64,000 nt of DNA from Brachybacterium sillae (lineage in GTDB: Bacteria > Actinomycetota > Actinomycetes > Actinomycetales > Dermabacteraceae), in the NCBI RefSeq assembly GCF_025028335.1, contig NZ_JAFEUW010000001.1, positions 2,294,001 to 2,358,000 on the forward strand. The letters are read 5' to 3'. Under the pieces are notes generated by a model, which saw only the letters and a list, made by a program, of their open reading frames with translations, did not search any database and was not told the DNA's origin. Shown here piece after piece: positions 9,800-19,533 of this stretch; position 1 is the stretch's first letter; each line of letters begins with the position of its first letter. The translations under genes and the position numbers were made by a program.

Positions 9800-10681
9800 T
9801 CAGCCTGCCGCCAGGCGCACCACCACGGTCGTCGTGTCGGCGCCGTCGGCCGTGCCCCACTGTCGTGAGGCGTCGCCGCGGGCGCTGCGGTCCCACTGCC
9901 GCCCGGCGAAGCTCACGTCGGTGATGCCGAGGTCGGCGGCCTGGGCGACGGCCCAGTTGGCCACGGACCAGCCCAGACGCTCATCCCCGCCGACGCTGAT
10001 CTCCACGGTCCCGTCGCCCCGCGGCGTGGCCCGGAGACGACCGTCGGCCGTCAGACGTGCATAGTCGCGTTCCAGTCGCTGGGTCAGTCCCTGCGGATCA
10101 CCGGCGCCCGACGGAGCCGCCAGGGAGCACACCAGATTCGGGCCGGAGCGGCCGGTGAGGGCCGAGGCGAACAGACGCCCCTCCGTCTCATGGTCCCGGT
10201 ACGCCTCCGGGAATCCGCTGCGCTGCACCCGCTGGGCGACGTCATTGATATCGCCGTTCTCGTAGTCGGGGATCTTCACCAGTGCGTCGTAGAACGCGTT
10301 CGTGGAGTACACCGGGTCGAGGATCTCCTGCTCCGTGCCCCAGCCCTGGCTGGGCCTCTGCTGGAACAGCCCCAGCGAGTCCCGATCCCCGTAATCGATG
10401 TTGCGCAGCTTCGACTCCTGGAACGCCGTCGCCAGAGCGATCGACGCGGCCCGCGCGGGAAGCCCGCGATCCACCGCGATCGCACTGATCAGGGCGGCGT
10501 TGGCGGTCTGTTCGGGGTCGTAGCTGCGGCTGGTGCCCAGACCGGTCGCGGTGCAGGTGCCCTGCCCCAGCGGCGCGCCGAACCGCTGCAGCGCCAGATA
10601 GCTGCCCCCGGCGATGGCGCCCAGCAGCAGCACCAGCACCAGCGGCAGCACCAGGGCGCGCCCCGCCCCGCGACGAGCCAT
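9800..10681 (-). CDS. Membrane-anchored lytic-transglycosylase-like protein
   Basis: A 293-residue protein with a short basic N-terminus and one transmembrane helix (ALVLPLVLVLLLGAIAGGSY, about residues 9-28). The extracellular part carries AAALATAFQESKL-type sequence (ALATAFQESKLRNIDYGDRD, about 81-100) and SLGLFQQRPSQGWGT, as in SLT-fold lysozyme-like domains; the glutamate in QESK is the likely catalytic residue. Databases often label this family heavy-metal transporter, which the sequence does not support. It overlaps the dapD stop on the same strand, so it is probably co-transcribed with dapD. A role in cell-wall turnover is inference. Confidence 0.75.
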   Translation of the reverse strand: MARRGAGRALVLPLVLVLLLGAIAGGSYLALQRFGAPLGQGTCTATGLGTSRSYDPEQTANAALISAIAVDRGLPARAASIALATAFQESKLRNIDYGDRDSLGLFQQRPSQGWGTEQEILDPVYSTNAFYDALVKIPDYENGDINDVAQRVQRSGFPEAYRDHETEGRLFASALTGRSGPNLVCSLAAPSGAGDPQGLTQRLERDYARLTADGRLRATPRGDGTVEISVGGDERLGWSVANWAVAQAADLGITDVSFAGRQWDRSARGDASRQWGTADGADTTTVVVRLAAG

Positions 10682-11640
10682 CAGTTCGCGTGGAGCGCGG
10701 CGTTCAGCTCCACGGCCTTCCCCTCGCGGGCGACGACCTCCACGGTCCCCGTCACCGAGTTGCGGCGGAACAACAGATTCGACACGCCCGACAGGTCACG
10801 GGCCTTCACCACGGTGCCGTCGTCGTCCCCGCCGACCACCGTCACCTTCGTGCCGGCGGTGATGTACAGGCCGGCCTCGACGATGCAGTCATCCCCCAGG
10901 GCGATGCCGACGCCGGCCTCCGCCCCGACCAGGGACCGGCGGCCGATGCGCACACGCTCGGTGCCGCCGCCGGACAGCGTGCCCATGGTGGAGGCGCCAC
11001 CGCCGATGTCGGAGCCGTCCTCGACCACGACACCCTGGGAGATGCGGCCCTCGACCATGGAGGTGCCGAGGGTCCCGGCGTTGAAGTTCACGAAGCCCTC
11101 GTGCATCACCGTGGTGCCGTCGGCCAGGTGAGCACCCAGGCGCACCCGGTCGGCGTCACCGATCCGCACACCGGAGGGGATCACGTAGTCGACCATGCGG
11201 GGGAACTTGTCGACCGACAGCACCGTGGGGGTGCGGCCCGCGGCGATCAGTCGCAGGCGGGTCTGCTCGAAGCCCTCCACCGCGCACGGACCCTCGTTGG
11301 TCCACACCACGTTCGCGAGCTTCCCGAACAGGCCGTCGAGGTTCTGGGTGTTCGGCGCCACCAGGCGGTGGGAGAGCAGATGCAGACGCAGGTAGGCGTC
11401 AGCTGTGTCGGCCGGGGGCTCCTCCAGGGAGACCGACCGCACCACGACCTCCTGGCGGGTGCCGCGCTCCTCGTCGGCGCGGGCCGCCGACTCGAGCTGC
11501 GCATGCAGGGGGTCGGAGGTCGGATCGGCGGGGGCCTCACCCAGCTGCGGCGCCGGGTAGCGCACGTCCAGGACGGTGCCGTCGGCGGCGAGGGTGGCCA
11601 GGCCGATGCCCCAGGCGGTGGTGGAGGTCGCAGAAGTCAT
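10681..11640 (-). CDS. dapD: Tetrahydrodipicolinate N-succinyltransferase (DapD)
   Basis: Transfers succinyl from succinyl-CoA to tetrahydrodipicolinate, the first step of the succinylase DAP pathway. The 319-residue protein shows the left-handed beta-helix hexapeptide region ([20 protein letters not shown], then [17 protein letters not shown] and [16 protein letters not shown]), typical of the actinobacterial trimeric enzymes. The ATG at 11640 is preceded by TAGACT ending six bases upstream, so the transcript may be leaderless. dapC lies at 3.8 kb and dapE at 14.1 kb, so all three succinylase-branch enzymes are in this window. Confidence 0.95.
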   Translation of the reverse strand: MTSATSTTAWGIGLATLAADGTVLDVRYPAPQLGEAPADPTSDPLHAQLESAARADEERGTRQEVVVRSVSLEEPPADTADAYLRLHLLSHRLVAPNTQNLDGLFGKLANVVWTNEGPCAVEGFEQTRLRLIAAGRTPTVLSVDKFPRMVDYVIPSGVRIGDADRVRLGAHLADGTTVMHEGFVNFNAGTLGTSMVEGRISQGVVVEDGSDIGGGASTMGTLSGGGTERVRIGRRSLVGAEAGVGIALGDDCIVEAGLYITAGTKVTVVGGDDDGTVVKARDLSGVSNLLFRRNSVTGTVEVVAREGKAVELNAALHAN

Positions 11641-11752
11641 GGGCCGAGTCTACGGATCCGAACCCCGCGGGCCCTGGGGGAGGCGCGAGGGCGTGGCCCG
11701 ATCGACACCCGACGCTGCCGTCCGCGCGGATAGCCGGTGCGATGATGGCACG

Positions 11753-13558
11753 ATGACCCCTTCCGCCCACTCCCACACCGACGGTCCGCGACGCGCCCTC
11801 GCCGTGGTCGGCATGGGGCCGCGCGGCACCAGCGTGGTCGAGCGGCTGGTCGCCGCCTCCACCCTGCCCACCTGGCAGGGGAGCGTCGACCTCCATGTGA
11901 TCGACCCGCAGGTGGGGCTCGGCGGGGCCGTGTGGCGCGCCGACCAGGGCGATGTGCTGCTGATGAACACCGCCACCCAGCAGACCACCAACTACCCCGA
12001 CGAGTCGGTGACCCCCCAGCTGCCGGTGCTGCACACCGACACCCTCGCCGACCACCTGGCCGCTGACGGGTTCGCCCCCGCCGACATCGCCCCCCGCGCC
12101 CGCTACGGCACCTACCTGGCGCATGTGCTCGAGCAGGCCGAGGCCGATGCCGACCCCCAGCGACTGCGGATCCACCGCCACCGAGCCACCGCCGTCGACG
12201 TCACCGGGGAGCCCGACGGCACCCAGCTGGTGCACCTGGAGGACGGTCGCCGTCTCGCCGTCGACGCCGTCGCCCTGTGTCTGGGCCACCTGGCCACCGC
12301 CCTCGGCCCCCGTTCCCTGCAGTACGCGGAGGCCGCGACCGCCCACGGTCTGCTGCACATCGGCCCCGCGAACCCCCTCGACGTCGACTACGGCAGCCTG
12401 CTGGGGCGCCGGCGGGTGGCCGTGCAGGGGATGGGTCTGAACTTCTACGACGCCATCGGCGGTCTGGTCACCGCCGCCGGGGGACGCTTCGAGGAGGCGC
12501 CCGACGCCCCCAGCGGACTGCGCTACCTGCCCGGTGGTGGGGAGCCGCAGCTCGTCGTCGGCTCCCGCTCCGGCATGGTGTACCGGCCCAAACCCGACCT
12601 GCGCCCCGATCTGCCCGCCCCGTACGAGCCGACCGTGCTGACCTCCGAGCGGGTGCTGTCGCTGGCGGTGCGGCCCTCCGGCGTGGATCACGAACGCGAC
12701 GTGATGCCGCTGATGTACGCCGAGCTGCGCACCGCCCTGCGCGCCCACGGGTTCGAGGCCCTCGCCGAGGGTGACGCCCTGGAGCGGATCCTGTTCCCGC
12801 TGGGCCGCCGCTCCGCCGGGGTGGACGATGCGCACCGCCGCACCCGTGATGTGCTGCGTCGCTCCCTGGTGGCGGCGACCATGCCCGACCCTGCCTGGGT
12901 GCTGATCTTCCGGGTGCTCACGGCCCTGCGGATCCAGGTCAATCGGCTGCAGGACCTCGGGGCGTACACCACCGAATCCCTGCGCCGCGATATCGACGGC
13001 CACCTGCGCAACGCGTTCGCGTCGTGGGCATCGGGCCCGCCGGTGATCCGCGCCCGTCAGGTGCTGGCGCTGGAGGAGGCCGGGCTGGTGCGGTTCACCG
13101 GACCCGGGCAGCGTCTGGCCATCGAGGACGGTGCCTTCGTGGTGCGCACGGCTGTGGACCCGGAGGAGTACCGCTGCGACGGGCTGCTCGAGGCGCATCT
13201 GCCGGGGGTCGACCTCGTGGCCTACACCAGCCGCCTCATGACCGCGTGGCGGGACCGCGGCGAGGTGCAGCGCGACGAATGGGCCTCCCGCGGCGCCGGC
13301 ACTCGTATTCCCACCGGATCGATCGCCGTGGACGCCCTGTACGCGCCGGTCGCCGCCGACGGACGCGTGTTCTCCCGGCGCTACCTGCTGGGGGTTCCCG
13401 TCTCCACCGCCCAGCCCGGCAGCGCGATCTCGGCGGAACCCGGCACCGGGGCGCAGCTGCTGCGCCACGCGGAGACCGTCGCGATCCGCCTGGCGCAGCA
13501 CGCCGGGGCGCTCAGCGACCCCACTGGGTCGGCGGGCCCGCGAGCAGCAGCAGACTGA
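11753..13558 (+). CDS. FAD/NAD(P)-binding protein (NAD_binding_9 type)
   Basis: A 601-residue flavoprotein-like protein. The N-terminus RRALAVVGMGPRGTSVVERL (about residues 13-32) is a dinucleotide-binding Rossmann motif, followed by DPQVGLGGAVWRADQ and later VAVQGMGLNFYDAIGGLVT. This pattern fits the FAD-NAD(P)-binding family often found near siderophore or ornithine oxygenase-like enzymes; substrate unknown. The ATG at 11753 is the first good start before the Rossmann strand. It is divergent from dapD and its 3-prime end overlaps the convergent DUF3817 gene by 47 bases. A specific function cannot be given. Confidence 0.75.
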   Translation: MTPSAHSHTDGPRRALAVVGMGPRGTSVVERLVAASTLPTWQGSVDLHVIDPQVGLGGAVWRADQGDVLLMNTATQQTTNYPDESVTPQLPVLHTDTLADHLAADGFAPADIAPRARYGTYLAHVLEQAEADADPQRLRIHRHRATAVDVTGEPDGTQLVHLEDGRRLAVDAVALCLGHLATALGPRSLQYAEAATAHGLLHIGPANPLDVDYGSLLGRRRVAVQGMGLNFYDAIGGLVTAAGGRFEEAPDAPSGLRYLPGGGEPQLVVGSRSGMVYRPKPDLRPDLPAPYEPTVLTSERVLSLAVRPSGVDHERDVMPLMYAELRTALRAHGFEALAEGDALERILFPLGRRSAGVDDAHRRTRDVLRRSLVAATMPDPAWVLIFRVLTALRIQVNRLQDLGAYTTESLRRDIDGHLRNAFASWASGPPVIRARQVLALEEAGLVRFTGPGQRLAIEDGAFVVRTAVDPEEYRCDGLLEAHLPGVDLVAYTSRLMTAWRDRGEVQRDEWASRGAGTRIPTGSIAVDALYAPVAADGRVFSRRYLLGVPVSTAQPGSAISAEPGTGAQLLRHAETVAIRLAQHAGALSDPTGSAGPRAAAD

Positions 13559-14000
13559 ACATCACGGCGATCGCCACCACCGAGGCGATGAGTGCCGGCA
13601 CCGGGCGGCGCAGGAACAGTGCCACTGCGCGGTCGAGGACACCCTGCGGGGTGCGGGCGGTGGTGTCAGTGGCGGCGCTGTGGGTGCCGCGCAGGCGCCA
13701 CGTGTCCGGCAGCAGCCCGCGCCCCTCCACATGCCGCTCGAACGGCACCGTCGCGTACGGCACCACGGCGCTGACCAGCCCCAGGAGAACGCGCCCCGCA
13801 CCCCAGCGAGCATCCACCCCCACCAGGACGGTCGCCAGGCAGTACGCCAGGAACACGACCCCGTGGATCCCACCGCCCACGCGCACCCCGAGTTCCCCGA
13901 GGTGCAGCACATATTTCGCGACCATGCCCAGCAGCAGCAGGGTCCAGGTGACGACCTCGGCGAGGGCCAGCGTGCGGTAGAGACGTCGTGGGGTCAGCAT
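13512..14000 (-). CDS. DUF3817 family integral membrane protein
   Basis: A 162-residue protein whose first half fits the DUF3817 family of actinobacteria ([20 protein letters not shown], then [17 protein letters not shown]). Three to four membrane helices are visible plus one at the C-terminus ([20 protein letters not shown]). The start at 14000 was chosen because upstream residues are low-quality sequence and the family begins with this MLTPRRLYR-like segment. Divergent from dapE (62 bases between starts). Function unknown. Confidence 0.75.
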   Translation of the reverse strand: MLTPRRLYRTLALAEVVTWTLLLLGMVAKYVLHLGELGVRVGGGIHGVVFLAYCLATVLVGVDARWGAGRVLLGLVSAVVPYATVPFERHVEGRGLLPDTWRLRGTHSAATDTTARTPQGVLDRAVALFLRRPVPALIASVVAIAVMFSLLLLAGPPTQWGR

Positions 14001-14061
14001 GCCCCCATCCTCCCGTGCCCGCCGCGTCCGGCCATCCATCGAAGGATGGAACCATGGGGGC

Positions 14062-15150
14062 ATGGCCTTGGATCTGCACGCTGACATCGTCGACCTCACC
14101 CGAGCCCTGGTGGACATCGAATCCGTCTCCGGGAACGAGACCGCCCTCGCCGACGCCGTCGAGGAGGCCCTGCGCCGCCAGGCGCCGCATCTGGAGGTGG
14201 AGCGCGACGGCGACACCGTCATCGCCCGCACCCACCTGGGACGTGACCAGCGGGTGGTGCTGGCCGGGCACCTGGACACCGTGCCCGTGGCCGACAACCT
14301 GCCCTCCGTGCTGCGGGAGCGGGACGGACGCGAGGAACTTGTCGGCCGCGGAGCTTGCGACATGAAGGGCGGGGTGGCGGTGTTCCTCGCGCTCGCGGCT
14401 CAGAGTGAGGACTCCCCGGTGGACCTCACGTTCCTGTTCTACGACCACGAGGAGGTCGAGGCCTCGAAGAACTCCCTCACCCGCCTCGCCTCCACGCGGC
14501 CGGAGCTGTTCACCGCCGACTTCGCGATCCTCGGCGAGCCGACGTCCGCCGGGGTCGAGGGCGGCTGCAAGGGCACCATGAAGATCGAGGTCACCGCCCG
14601 GGGTGTGGCCGCACACTCCGCCCGCGACTGGGTGGGCGACAACGCCGTCCACCACCTGGCCCCCGTGTTGCAGCGCCTCGCGGAGTATGAGGCCCGACGC
14701 GTCGTGATCGACGGCCTCGAATACCGCGAGGGTCTCAACGCCGTCCTCATCGACGGTGGCATCGCCGGCAACGTGATCCCCGACCGGGCGCACCTGCAGC
14801 TCAACTACCGCTTCGCCCCCGACCGTGACCTCGACCAGGCGGAGGCCCACGTGCGCGAGGTGCTCAGCGGACTGGACCTGGAGATCGAGGTGTCCGACGC
14901 CGCCGCCGGGGCCCTGCCCGGCCTGGACACCGCCCCCGCCCGGGCGTTCCTCGAGGCCCTCGGCGAAGGGGTGCGGATCGACGCGAAACAGGGCTGGACC
15001 GACGTGGCCCGCTTCAGCGCGCTCGGTGTGCCCGCCGTGAACTTCGGCCCCGGTGATCCGCTGCTGGCCCACACCGACGACGAGCACGTGCCCACCGACG
15101 ACCTCCGCACCGCCCTCGCGGCGCTGCGGCGGTGGCTGCAGCTGGGCTGA
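14062..15150 (+). CDS. dapE: Succinyl-diaminopimelate desuccinylase (DapE)
   Basis: An M20-family dizinc hydrolase that releases LL-DAP from its N-succinyl form. The 362-residue protein has the metal ligands in LAGHLDTVP (about residue 72), GACDMKGG (about 104), the catalytic DHEEVEA (about 133) and the C-terminal ligand in [12 protein letters not shown]. The ATG at 14062 follows GGGGG and gives [19 protein letters not shown], the usual actinobacterial beginning. It completes the succinylase branch with dapC and dapD in this window. Confidence 0.95.
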   Translation: MALDLHADIVDLTRALVDIESVSGNETALADAVEEALRRQAPHLEVERDGDTVIARTHLGRDQRVVLAGHLDTVPVADNLPSVLRERDGREELVGRGACDMKGGVAVFLALAAQSEDSPVDLTFLFYDHEEVEASKNSLTRLASTRPELFTADFAILGEPTSAGVEGGCKGTMKIEVTARGVAAHSARDWVGDNAVHHLAPVLQRLAEYEARRVVIDGLEYREGLNAVLIDGGIAGNVIPDRAHLQLNYRFAPDRDLDQAEAHVREVLSGLDLEIEVSDAAAGALPGLDTAPARAFLEALGEGVRIDAKQGWTDVARFSALGVPAVNFGPGDPLLAHTDDEHVPTDDLRTALAALRRWLQLG

Positions 15151-15238
15151 AGCGCGGGGTGCGTGCGACCGCGGCGTTGCACCCGGCGTCGGACGTCCCG
15201 CGCGACGCCCCCGCCCCGCACCGCCTAGGCTCGGCTCC

Positions 15239-15976
15239 ATGACTCCTGAGGAACGCGACTCCTACCGCAAGGGCCCCGTCACCCTCCGTGGCCGTCAGCG
15301 CCCGGCCCGCACCACCGACCAGCGTCTGCTGGAGGAGGACGGCCCCGGTGACTGGGTCCACTCCGACCCGTGGCGGGTGCTGCGCATCCAGTCGGAGTTC
15401 GTCGAGGGCTTCGGGGCGCTCGCCGAGCTCGGCCCCGCGGTGTCGATCTTCGGCTCCGCCCGCACCCCGCGCGACCATCCGCACTACCTCCTGGCGGAGG
15501 AGATCGCCCGCGGCATCGTCGGGCTCGACCACGCGGTGATCACCGGCGGCGGCCCCGGCATCATGGAGGCCGGCAACAAGGGGGCGAAGGAGTCCGGCGG
15601 TGTGTCCGTGGGCCTCGGCATCGAGCTGCCGTTCGAGCAGGGGATGAACGAGTACGTGGACCTCGGGGTCGACTTCCGGTACTTCTTCGCCCGCAAGACC
15701 GTGTTCGTGAAGTACTCCAGCGGGTTCGTGGTGATGCCCGGCGGGTTCGGCACCTTCGACGAGCTGTTCGAGGCGCTGTGCCTGATCCAGACGCACAAGA
15801 TCCGCAAGTTCCCGCTGATCCTGGTGGGTTCCGACTACTGGGCGGGTCTGCTCCACTGGATCCGCGACACCGTGGGGGAGTACGGGGCGATCTCCCCGGG
15901 TGACCTCGACCTGCTGCATGTGGTGGATTGTGCCGAGGAGGCACTCACCGTGCTGCGGGAGTTCTGCGTCCGATGA
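15239..15976 (+). CDS. LOG-family Rossmann-fold protein (TIGR00730)
   Basis: A 245-residue lysine-decarboxylase-like protein with the family signatures GGGPGIMEAGNKGA near residue 102 and PGGFGTFDELFE near 166. Some members release free cytokinin-type bases from nucleoside monophosphates (LOG activity); others act as purine nucleotide phosphoribohydrolases. In actinobacteria the gene is commonly beside dapE, as here. A TAGGCT hexamer ends seven bases before the ATG, so the mRNA may be leaderless. The stop overlaps the next start. Confidence 0.88.
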   Translation: MTPEERDSYRKGPVTLRGRQRPARTTDQRLLEEDGPGDWVHSDPWRVLRIQSEFVEGFGALAELGPAVSIFGSARTPRDHPHYLLAEEIARGIVGLDHAVITGGGPGIMEAGNKGAKESGGVSVGLGIELPFEQGMNEYVDLGVDFRYFFARKTVFVKYSSGFVVMPGGFGTFDELFEALCLIQTHKIRKFPLILVGSDYWAGLLHWIRDTVGEYGAISPGDLDLLHVVDCAEEALTVLREFCVR

Positions 15977-16200
15977 GCGCCGCCAGCCCGATGGTGCTGC
16001 TGCTGTTGGCGGTGGCCCTGCTGGTGGCGGTGCTCGCGGGACTGCGGGCCACAGGGCTGCTCACGGTGGGATTGCCGGAGCTGCCGCGGCAGCGGGAGCG
16101 CCAGGAGAAGGCTCCGAGCGACGGTGACGAGATCGCCGCGCGCGGCCGGGACGACACGTCCACTCCGGCACGGCAGACAGCGGACGATCCCGCCATGTGA
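15973..16200 (+). CDS. Small single-pass membrane protein
   Basis: A 75-residue protein with one strong N-terminal hydrophobic helix (MVLLLLAVALLVAVLAGLRA, residues 7-26) and a charged, disordered tail. The ATG overlaps the stop of the LOG-family gene (ATGA), which supports translation from the same mRNA. In the corresponding place other actinobacteria carry a DivIVA-domain protein; this one shows no DivIVA motif. Function unknown. Confidence 0.6.
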   Translation: MSAASPMVLLLLAVALLVAVLAGLRATGLLTVGLPELPRQRERQEKAPSDGDEIAARGRDDTSTPARQTADDPAM

Positions 16201-16259
16201 CCCGGCTGACGAGAACCTGAGATACTGGGACGCGAACGACTCATTCACAGGAGGCAGGC

Positions 16260-16430
16260 ATGGCCGCTATGAAGCCCCGCACCGGGGACGGACCGCTCGA
16301 GGTCGTCGAGGAGACCCGCAGCATCATCATGCGTGTTCCGCTCGAGGGCGGCGGCCGCCTGGTCGTCGAGATCACCGCGGACGAGGCCAAGGCCCTCCGC
16401 GACGCCCTGGAGGGCGTCATCAAGGACTGA
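16260..16430 (+). CDS. DUF3117 protein (Rv1211 type)
   Basis: A 56-residue, highly conserved actinobacterial protein beginning MAAMKPRTGDGPLEV and continuing EGGGRLVVEITADEAKALRDAL. The ATG follows AGGAGG by seven bases. The family is of unknown function and is found next to the O-methyltransferase/tatB/mrp block in mycobacteria, matching the order here. It ends 30 bases before a strong terminator hairpin. Confidence 0.92.
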   Translation: MAAMKPRTGDGPLEVVEETRSIIMRVPLEGGGRLVVEITADEAKALRDALEGVIKD

Positions 16431-16460
16431 CGCAATCGCGGACCCACGCCGCGACCGCAG

Positions 16461-16505
16461 CGCACGGCGGGGGTGCTCACCCAGGGTGAGCACCCCCGCC
16501 GTGCG
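16461..16505. terminator. Bidirectional terminator hairpin
   Basis: Perfect 20-base inverted arms (16461-16480 and 16486-16505) with a five-base loop, between the convergent DUF3117 and O-methyltransferase genes. A short T-containing stretch follows. Arm length and position support a factor-independent terminator for both strands. Confidence 0.85.
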
Positions 16506-16537
16506 TCTTGGGCGCGCCGTGACGGGTACCCGCGTGG

Positions 16538-17191
16538 TCAGGCGCGGCGGACTGCCGCCAGCACCCCGTCTGCGGTCGGCAGGAGCGCCGGCAGCAGGGC
16601 GGGGGAGTCCGCGACGGAGCGCAGCAGGGTCCGCACCCGCACGGTCGCCGGGTCGCGATCGGCCGGATCCGCCACCCGGTCGTGGTGCAGGGCGTTCGTG
16701 ATCACCAGCGCGCCCCCGGGTCGCAGGAGTCGCTCCGCATGCTGCAGCAGCTCCGGCGCATGCTGCGCTTCGGCGGGGAACGCCACCAGGTCGTATGCGT
16801 GGTCCGTGAGGCGCCCGACGACCTCGTGCGCCACCCCGGCGATGGCCCGCACCCGCGCCGGTCGGATCCCCGCCTCCGTGAACGCCTCCCGCGCCGCCCG
16901 CTGGTTCTCGACCTCGGTGTCGATCGTGGTCAGGACACCCTCGGGAGCCATGCCCGCCAGCAGGTACAGGGATCCGACACCCGCGCCGGTGCCGACCTCG
17001 ACCACGCTGCGGGCACCGACCGCCGCCGCGAGCAGACGCATCGCGGCTCCGGCGCCGGGCAGCACCGGCGCCACGCCGAGCTCACTGCCGCGTTCGCGCG
17101 CCCGCGCCAGCACCTCTGTGTCCTCGAAGAGGGTCGATTCGTCGACGAACTCCTCGGCCCAGGCCCAACTGGCCACCTTCCCCGACGGCAT
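16538..17191 (-). CDS. SAM-dependent O-methyltransferase (Rv1220c type)
   Basis: A 217-residue class I methyltransferase of the COMT-like family 3. SAM motif I is VVEVGTGAGVGSLYLL (about residues 66-81), followed by TTIDTEVENQRAA; RLLRPGGALVITNAL is post-motif. The ATG at 17191 is chosen because AGGAGGAGG lies eight bases upstream, whereas the longer start at 17248 has none. It is homologous by position to Rv1220c of mycobacteria and divergent from tatB. Substrate unknown. Confidence 0.88.
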   Translation of the reverse strand: MPSGKVASWAWAEEFVDESTLFEDTEVLARARERGSELGVAPVLPGAGAAMRLLAAAVGARSVVEVGTGAGVGSLYLLAGMAPEGVLTTIDTEVENQRAAREAFTEAGIRPARVRAIAGVAHEVVGRLTDHAYDLVAFPAEAQHAPELLQHAERLLRPGGALVITNALHHDRVADPADRDPATVRVRTLLRSVADSPALLPALLPTADGVLAAVRRA

Positions 17192-17300
17192 GCGGTGCGT
17201 CCTCCTCCTCAACGATCCGACCCCGAAAGCGTACGCGGTCCCAAGCATGTCTCTCTGCCATAATGGCGGGCGTCATCGGCACGTGGGGAGCAGCGGCGCA

Positions 17301-17723
17301 GTGGAACTCTTCGGACTGAACGGCTGGGAGCCGGTCGTCCTGCTGCTCATCTTCCTGGTCGTCATCGGCCCGCAGCGGCTGCCGCAGTACACCCGGAGCA
17401 TCATGCAGAACGTGCGCCGGCTGCGCCGCTGGGTCGACGAGTCCCGCGCCACCGTCGAGAACGAGATGGGCATCGCGGTCGAGGACCTGAAGAAGTACGA
17501 CCCGCGCCAGTACGATCCGCGGCGCATCATCCGCGAGGCCTGGGACGGCACCGGTTTCGAGGAGTCCCTGGAGGAGACCCGGGCCCTCGCCGCCGCTGCC
17601 ACCGGCGCCACCGTCTCCTCGTCCGGGGCCGCCGACGACCGGCGTGAGCGGACCTCCCGCACGGGGTCCCGCGCCGTCGACGAGGGGCCGCGTCGCGCCC
17701 CCTTCGATCCCGAGGCCACCTGA
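17301..17723 (+). CDS. tatB: Twin-arginine translocase subunit TatB
   Basis: A 140-residue membrane protein of the Tat export machinery. The N-terminus VELFGLNGWEPVVLLLIFLV gives a short periplasmic segment and one helix, followed by IGPQRLPQY, the conserved Gly-Pro hinge, and an amphipathic helix (TRSIMQNVRRLRRWVDESR). The GTG start is the only one that keeps this topology and is preceded by GGGGAG. In mycobacteria sigE-rseA-htrA lie between the methyltransferase and tatB; here they are absent and tatB stands directly divergent from the methyltransferase. Confidence 0.93.
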   Translation: MELFGLNGWEPVVLLLIFLVVIGPQRLPQYTRSIMQNVRRLRRWVDESRATVENEMGIAVEDLKKYDPRQYDPRRIIREAWDGTGFEESLEETRALAAAATGATVSSSGAADDRRERTSRTGSRAVDEGPRRAPFDPEAT

Positions 17724-17779
17724 CCCGGACGACGCCCGCGCCGGGGTTCCCGCACACCGGGCCGCGACCCGGCATCCGG

Positions 17780-18904
17780 TCAGGACCGCTGGACGCTCAG
17801 CGGCAGCTTCTTCCCCGCCAGTCCACGCGGCCGCGCGACCAGAGCCCGCGCGATCCGCTGCAGCTCCTGCGCCGCGGGGGATTCCGGCGCCGACACCACG
17901 ATCGGCACACCGCCGTCGGCCCCCTCCCGCAGCTGCGGATCCAAGGGCACCTGCCCCAGCAGCGGCACCGGATGCCCCACCGCACCGGCGAGGGTGGCGG
18001 CCACGCGGTGACCGCCACCGCGCCCGAACAGCTCCTGCCGCTCCCCACCGGGCAGCTCCAGCCAACTCATGTTCTCCACCACCCCGGCGACCTCCTGGCC
18101 GGTGGCGCGGGCCAGCGACCCCACCCTCTCCGCGACGGACGCGGCCGACGGCTGCGGGGTGGTGACCACCACCATCTGCGCCTGGGGCAGCAACTGGGCG
18201 ACGGAGATCGCCACGTCACCGGTGCCGGGTGGCAGATCCAGCAGCAGCACATCGAGGTCACCCCAGTGGACATCCGCGGCGAACTGCTCGATCGCCCGAT
18301 GCATCTTCGGCCCGCGCCACACCACAGCCTGGCCCTCCGGCACGAACACGCCGATGCTCATCACCCGCACGCCGTGGGACTCCGGCGGCATCAGCAGGTC
18401 ACCGACCTTGGTCGGCTGGTCGGTGATGCCGAACATGCCCGGCTGCGAGAACCCGTGGATGTCGGCGTCGATCACGCCGACATGCAGGCCATCGGCGGCC
18501 ATGGCCGCGGCCAGGTTCGCCGTGACGGAGCTCTTGCCCACCCCGCCCTTGCCGGAGGCGATGGCGTAGATGCGGGTGAGGGAGCCGGGCTGGTTGAACG
18601 GGATCTGTCGCCGCCCCTGCCGCAGTCGATCGGTGAGGGCCCGCCGCTGCTCATCGGTCATGGTGGCCGATTCGACCCGCACCTCGCTCAGGCCCGGCAC
18701 GGTGGCGGCGGCCTCGGCGGCCTCCTGTTCGATGCGGTCGCGCATCGGGCAGGCCTCGATGGTGGTGAGCACCCGGATCAGGGCACGGCCCTGGGGGTCG
18801 ACGGTGACCTCGTCGACCATGCCGAGTTCGGTGATCGGTCGGCGGATCTCCGGGTCGATGACCCCGGCGAGTGCGTCATGGATGGCGGCGACGGCGTCGC
18901 TCAC
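17780..18904 (-). CDS. mrp: Mrp/ApbC iron-sulfur carrier ATPase
   Basis: A 374-residue P-loop ATPase of the Mrp/NBP35 family that is thought to carry Fe-S clusters to target proteins. An N-terminal MIP18/DUF59 domain (about residues 1-80, ADVIDPEIRRPI-like) precedes the deviant Walker A SGKGGVGKSSVTANLA (about 113) and DVLLLDLPPGTGD (about 217). The C-terminal CxxC that bridges clusters in many homologs is absent after ENMSWLELPGG, as also occurs in some actinobacterial members. It overlaps DUF1003 by four bases, and gene order matches Rv1229c-Rv1232c. Confidence 0.93.
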   Translation of the reverse strand: MSDAVAAIHDALAGVIDPEIRRPITELGMVDEVTVDPQGRALIRVLTTIEACPMRDRIEQEAAEAAATVPGLSEVRVESATMTDEQRRALTDRLRQGRRQIPFNQPGSLTRIYAIASGKGGVGKSSVTANLAAAMAADGLHVGVIDADIHGFSQPGMFGITDQPTKVGDLLMPPESHGVRVMSIGVFVPEGQAVVWRGPKMHRAIEQFAADVHWGDLDVLLLDLPPGTGDVAISVAQLLPQAQMVVVTTPQPSAASVAERVGSLARATGQEVAGVVENMSWLELPGGERQELFGRGGGHRVAATLAGAVGHPVPLLGQVPLDPQLREGADGGVPIVVSAPESPAAQELQRIARALVARPRGLAGKKLPLSVQRS

Positions 18905-19533
18905 GCCTGATCCTCCTCGGGACGGTGGGACACGGGAGTGGTCGTGGGGTCGGCCGCGCCGGCGGCCGCATCGGCCGCGTCCTGCTGCGCCTGCTCAGCA
19001 AGCACCGTGCGGATCTCTTCCCGCAGCAGCGCCCGCAGGGCCTCGTCGGCTCGGGAGTCGCGATCCTCCAGCAGGTCGCGGATCTCCCCGCGCACGAAGT
19101 CACGGGTGGCGACGTCGTTCAGGGCAATGCGCAGCGAGGCAATCTCGCGGGTGATGAAGTCGGTGGTGGCGTGGTTGCGCTCATTGCTTTGCCGGTCCTG
19201 TTCGGCCTGCACGCGGTCACGGTCGTCCTGACGGTTTTGTGCGAGCAGCAGCAGCGGCGCCGCGTAGGAGGCCTGCAGCGACAGGATCAGGGTGAGCAGG
19301 GTGTAGTTCAGGGCCCGCGGGTCGAACTGCGCCGCCTCCGGCATGAAGGTGTTCCAACTCAGCCACACGGCGCAGAACACCGTCATCCCCACCAGGAAGG
19401 CGGGGGTGCCCATGAAACGGGCGAAGGCCTCGGCGCCGCGGCCGAACCCGTCACCGGAGATCCGCGGCAGCCGCAGGCGCGGACCACGGGTCGCCGGATC
19501 GTCCAGGGTGGGGCGCTTGTCCTCGGCGGCCAT
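18901..19533 (-). CDS. DUF1003 membrane protein (Rv1231c type)
   Basis: A 210-residue protein with two adjacent membrane helices: AFLVGMTVFCAVWLSWNTF and NYTLLTLILSLQASYAAPLLLLAQ, then RQDDRDR and a charged coiled-coil-like C-terminus (NERNHATTDFITREIASLRI). This is the DUF1003 pattern. The 3-prime end overlaps mrp and the start overlaps the stop of the MgtE-like gene, so the three are co-translated. Function unknown. Confidence 0.85.
   Translation of the reverse strand: MAAEDKRPTLDDPATRGPRLRLPRISGDGFGRGAEAFARFMGTPAFLVGMTVFCAVWLSWNTFMPEAAQFDPRALNYTLLTLILSLQASYAAPLLLLAQNRQDDRDRVQAEQDRQSNERNHATTDFITREIASLRIALNDVATRDFVRGEIRDLLEDRDSRADEALRALLREEIRTVLAEQAQQDAADAAAGAADPTTTPVSHRPEEDQA

Noticed and set aside
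9800-10681. Heavy-metal transporter annotation
   Set aside because: One N-terminal helix and an SLT-like catalytic region; nothing resembling a transporter.
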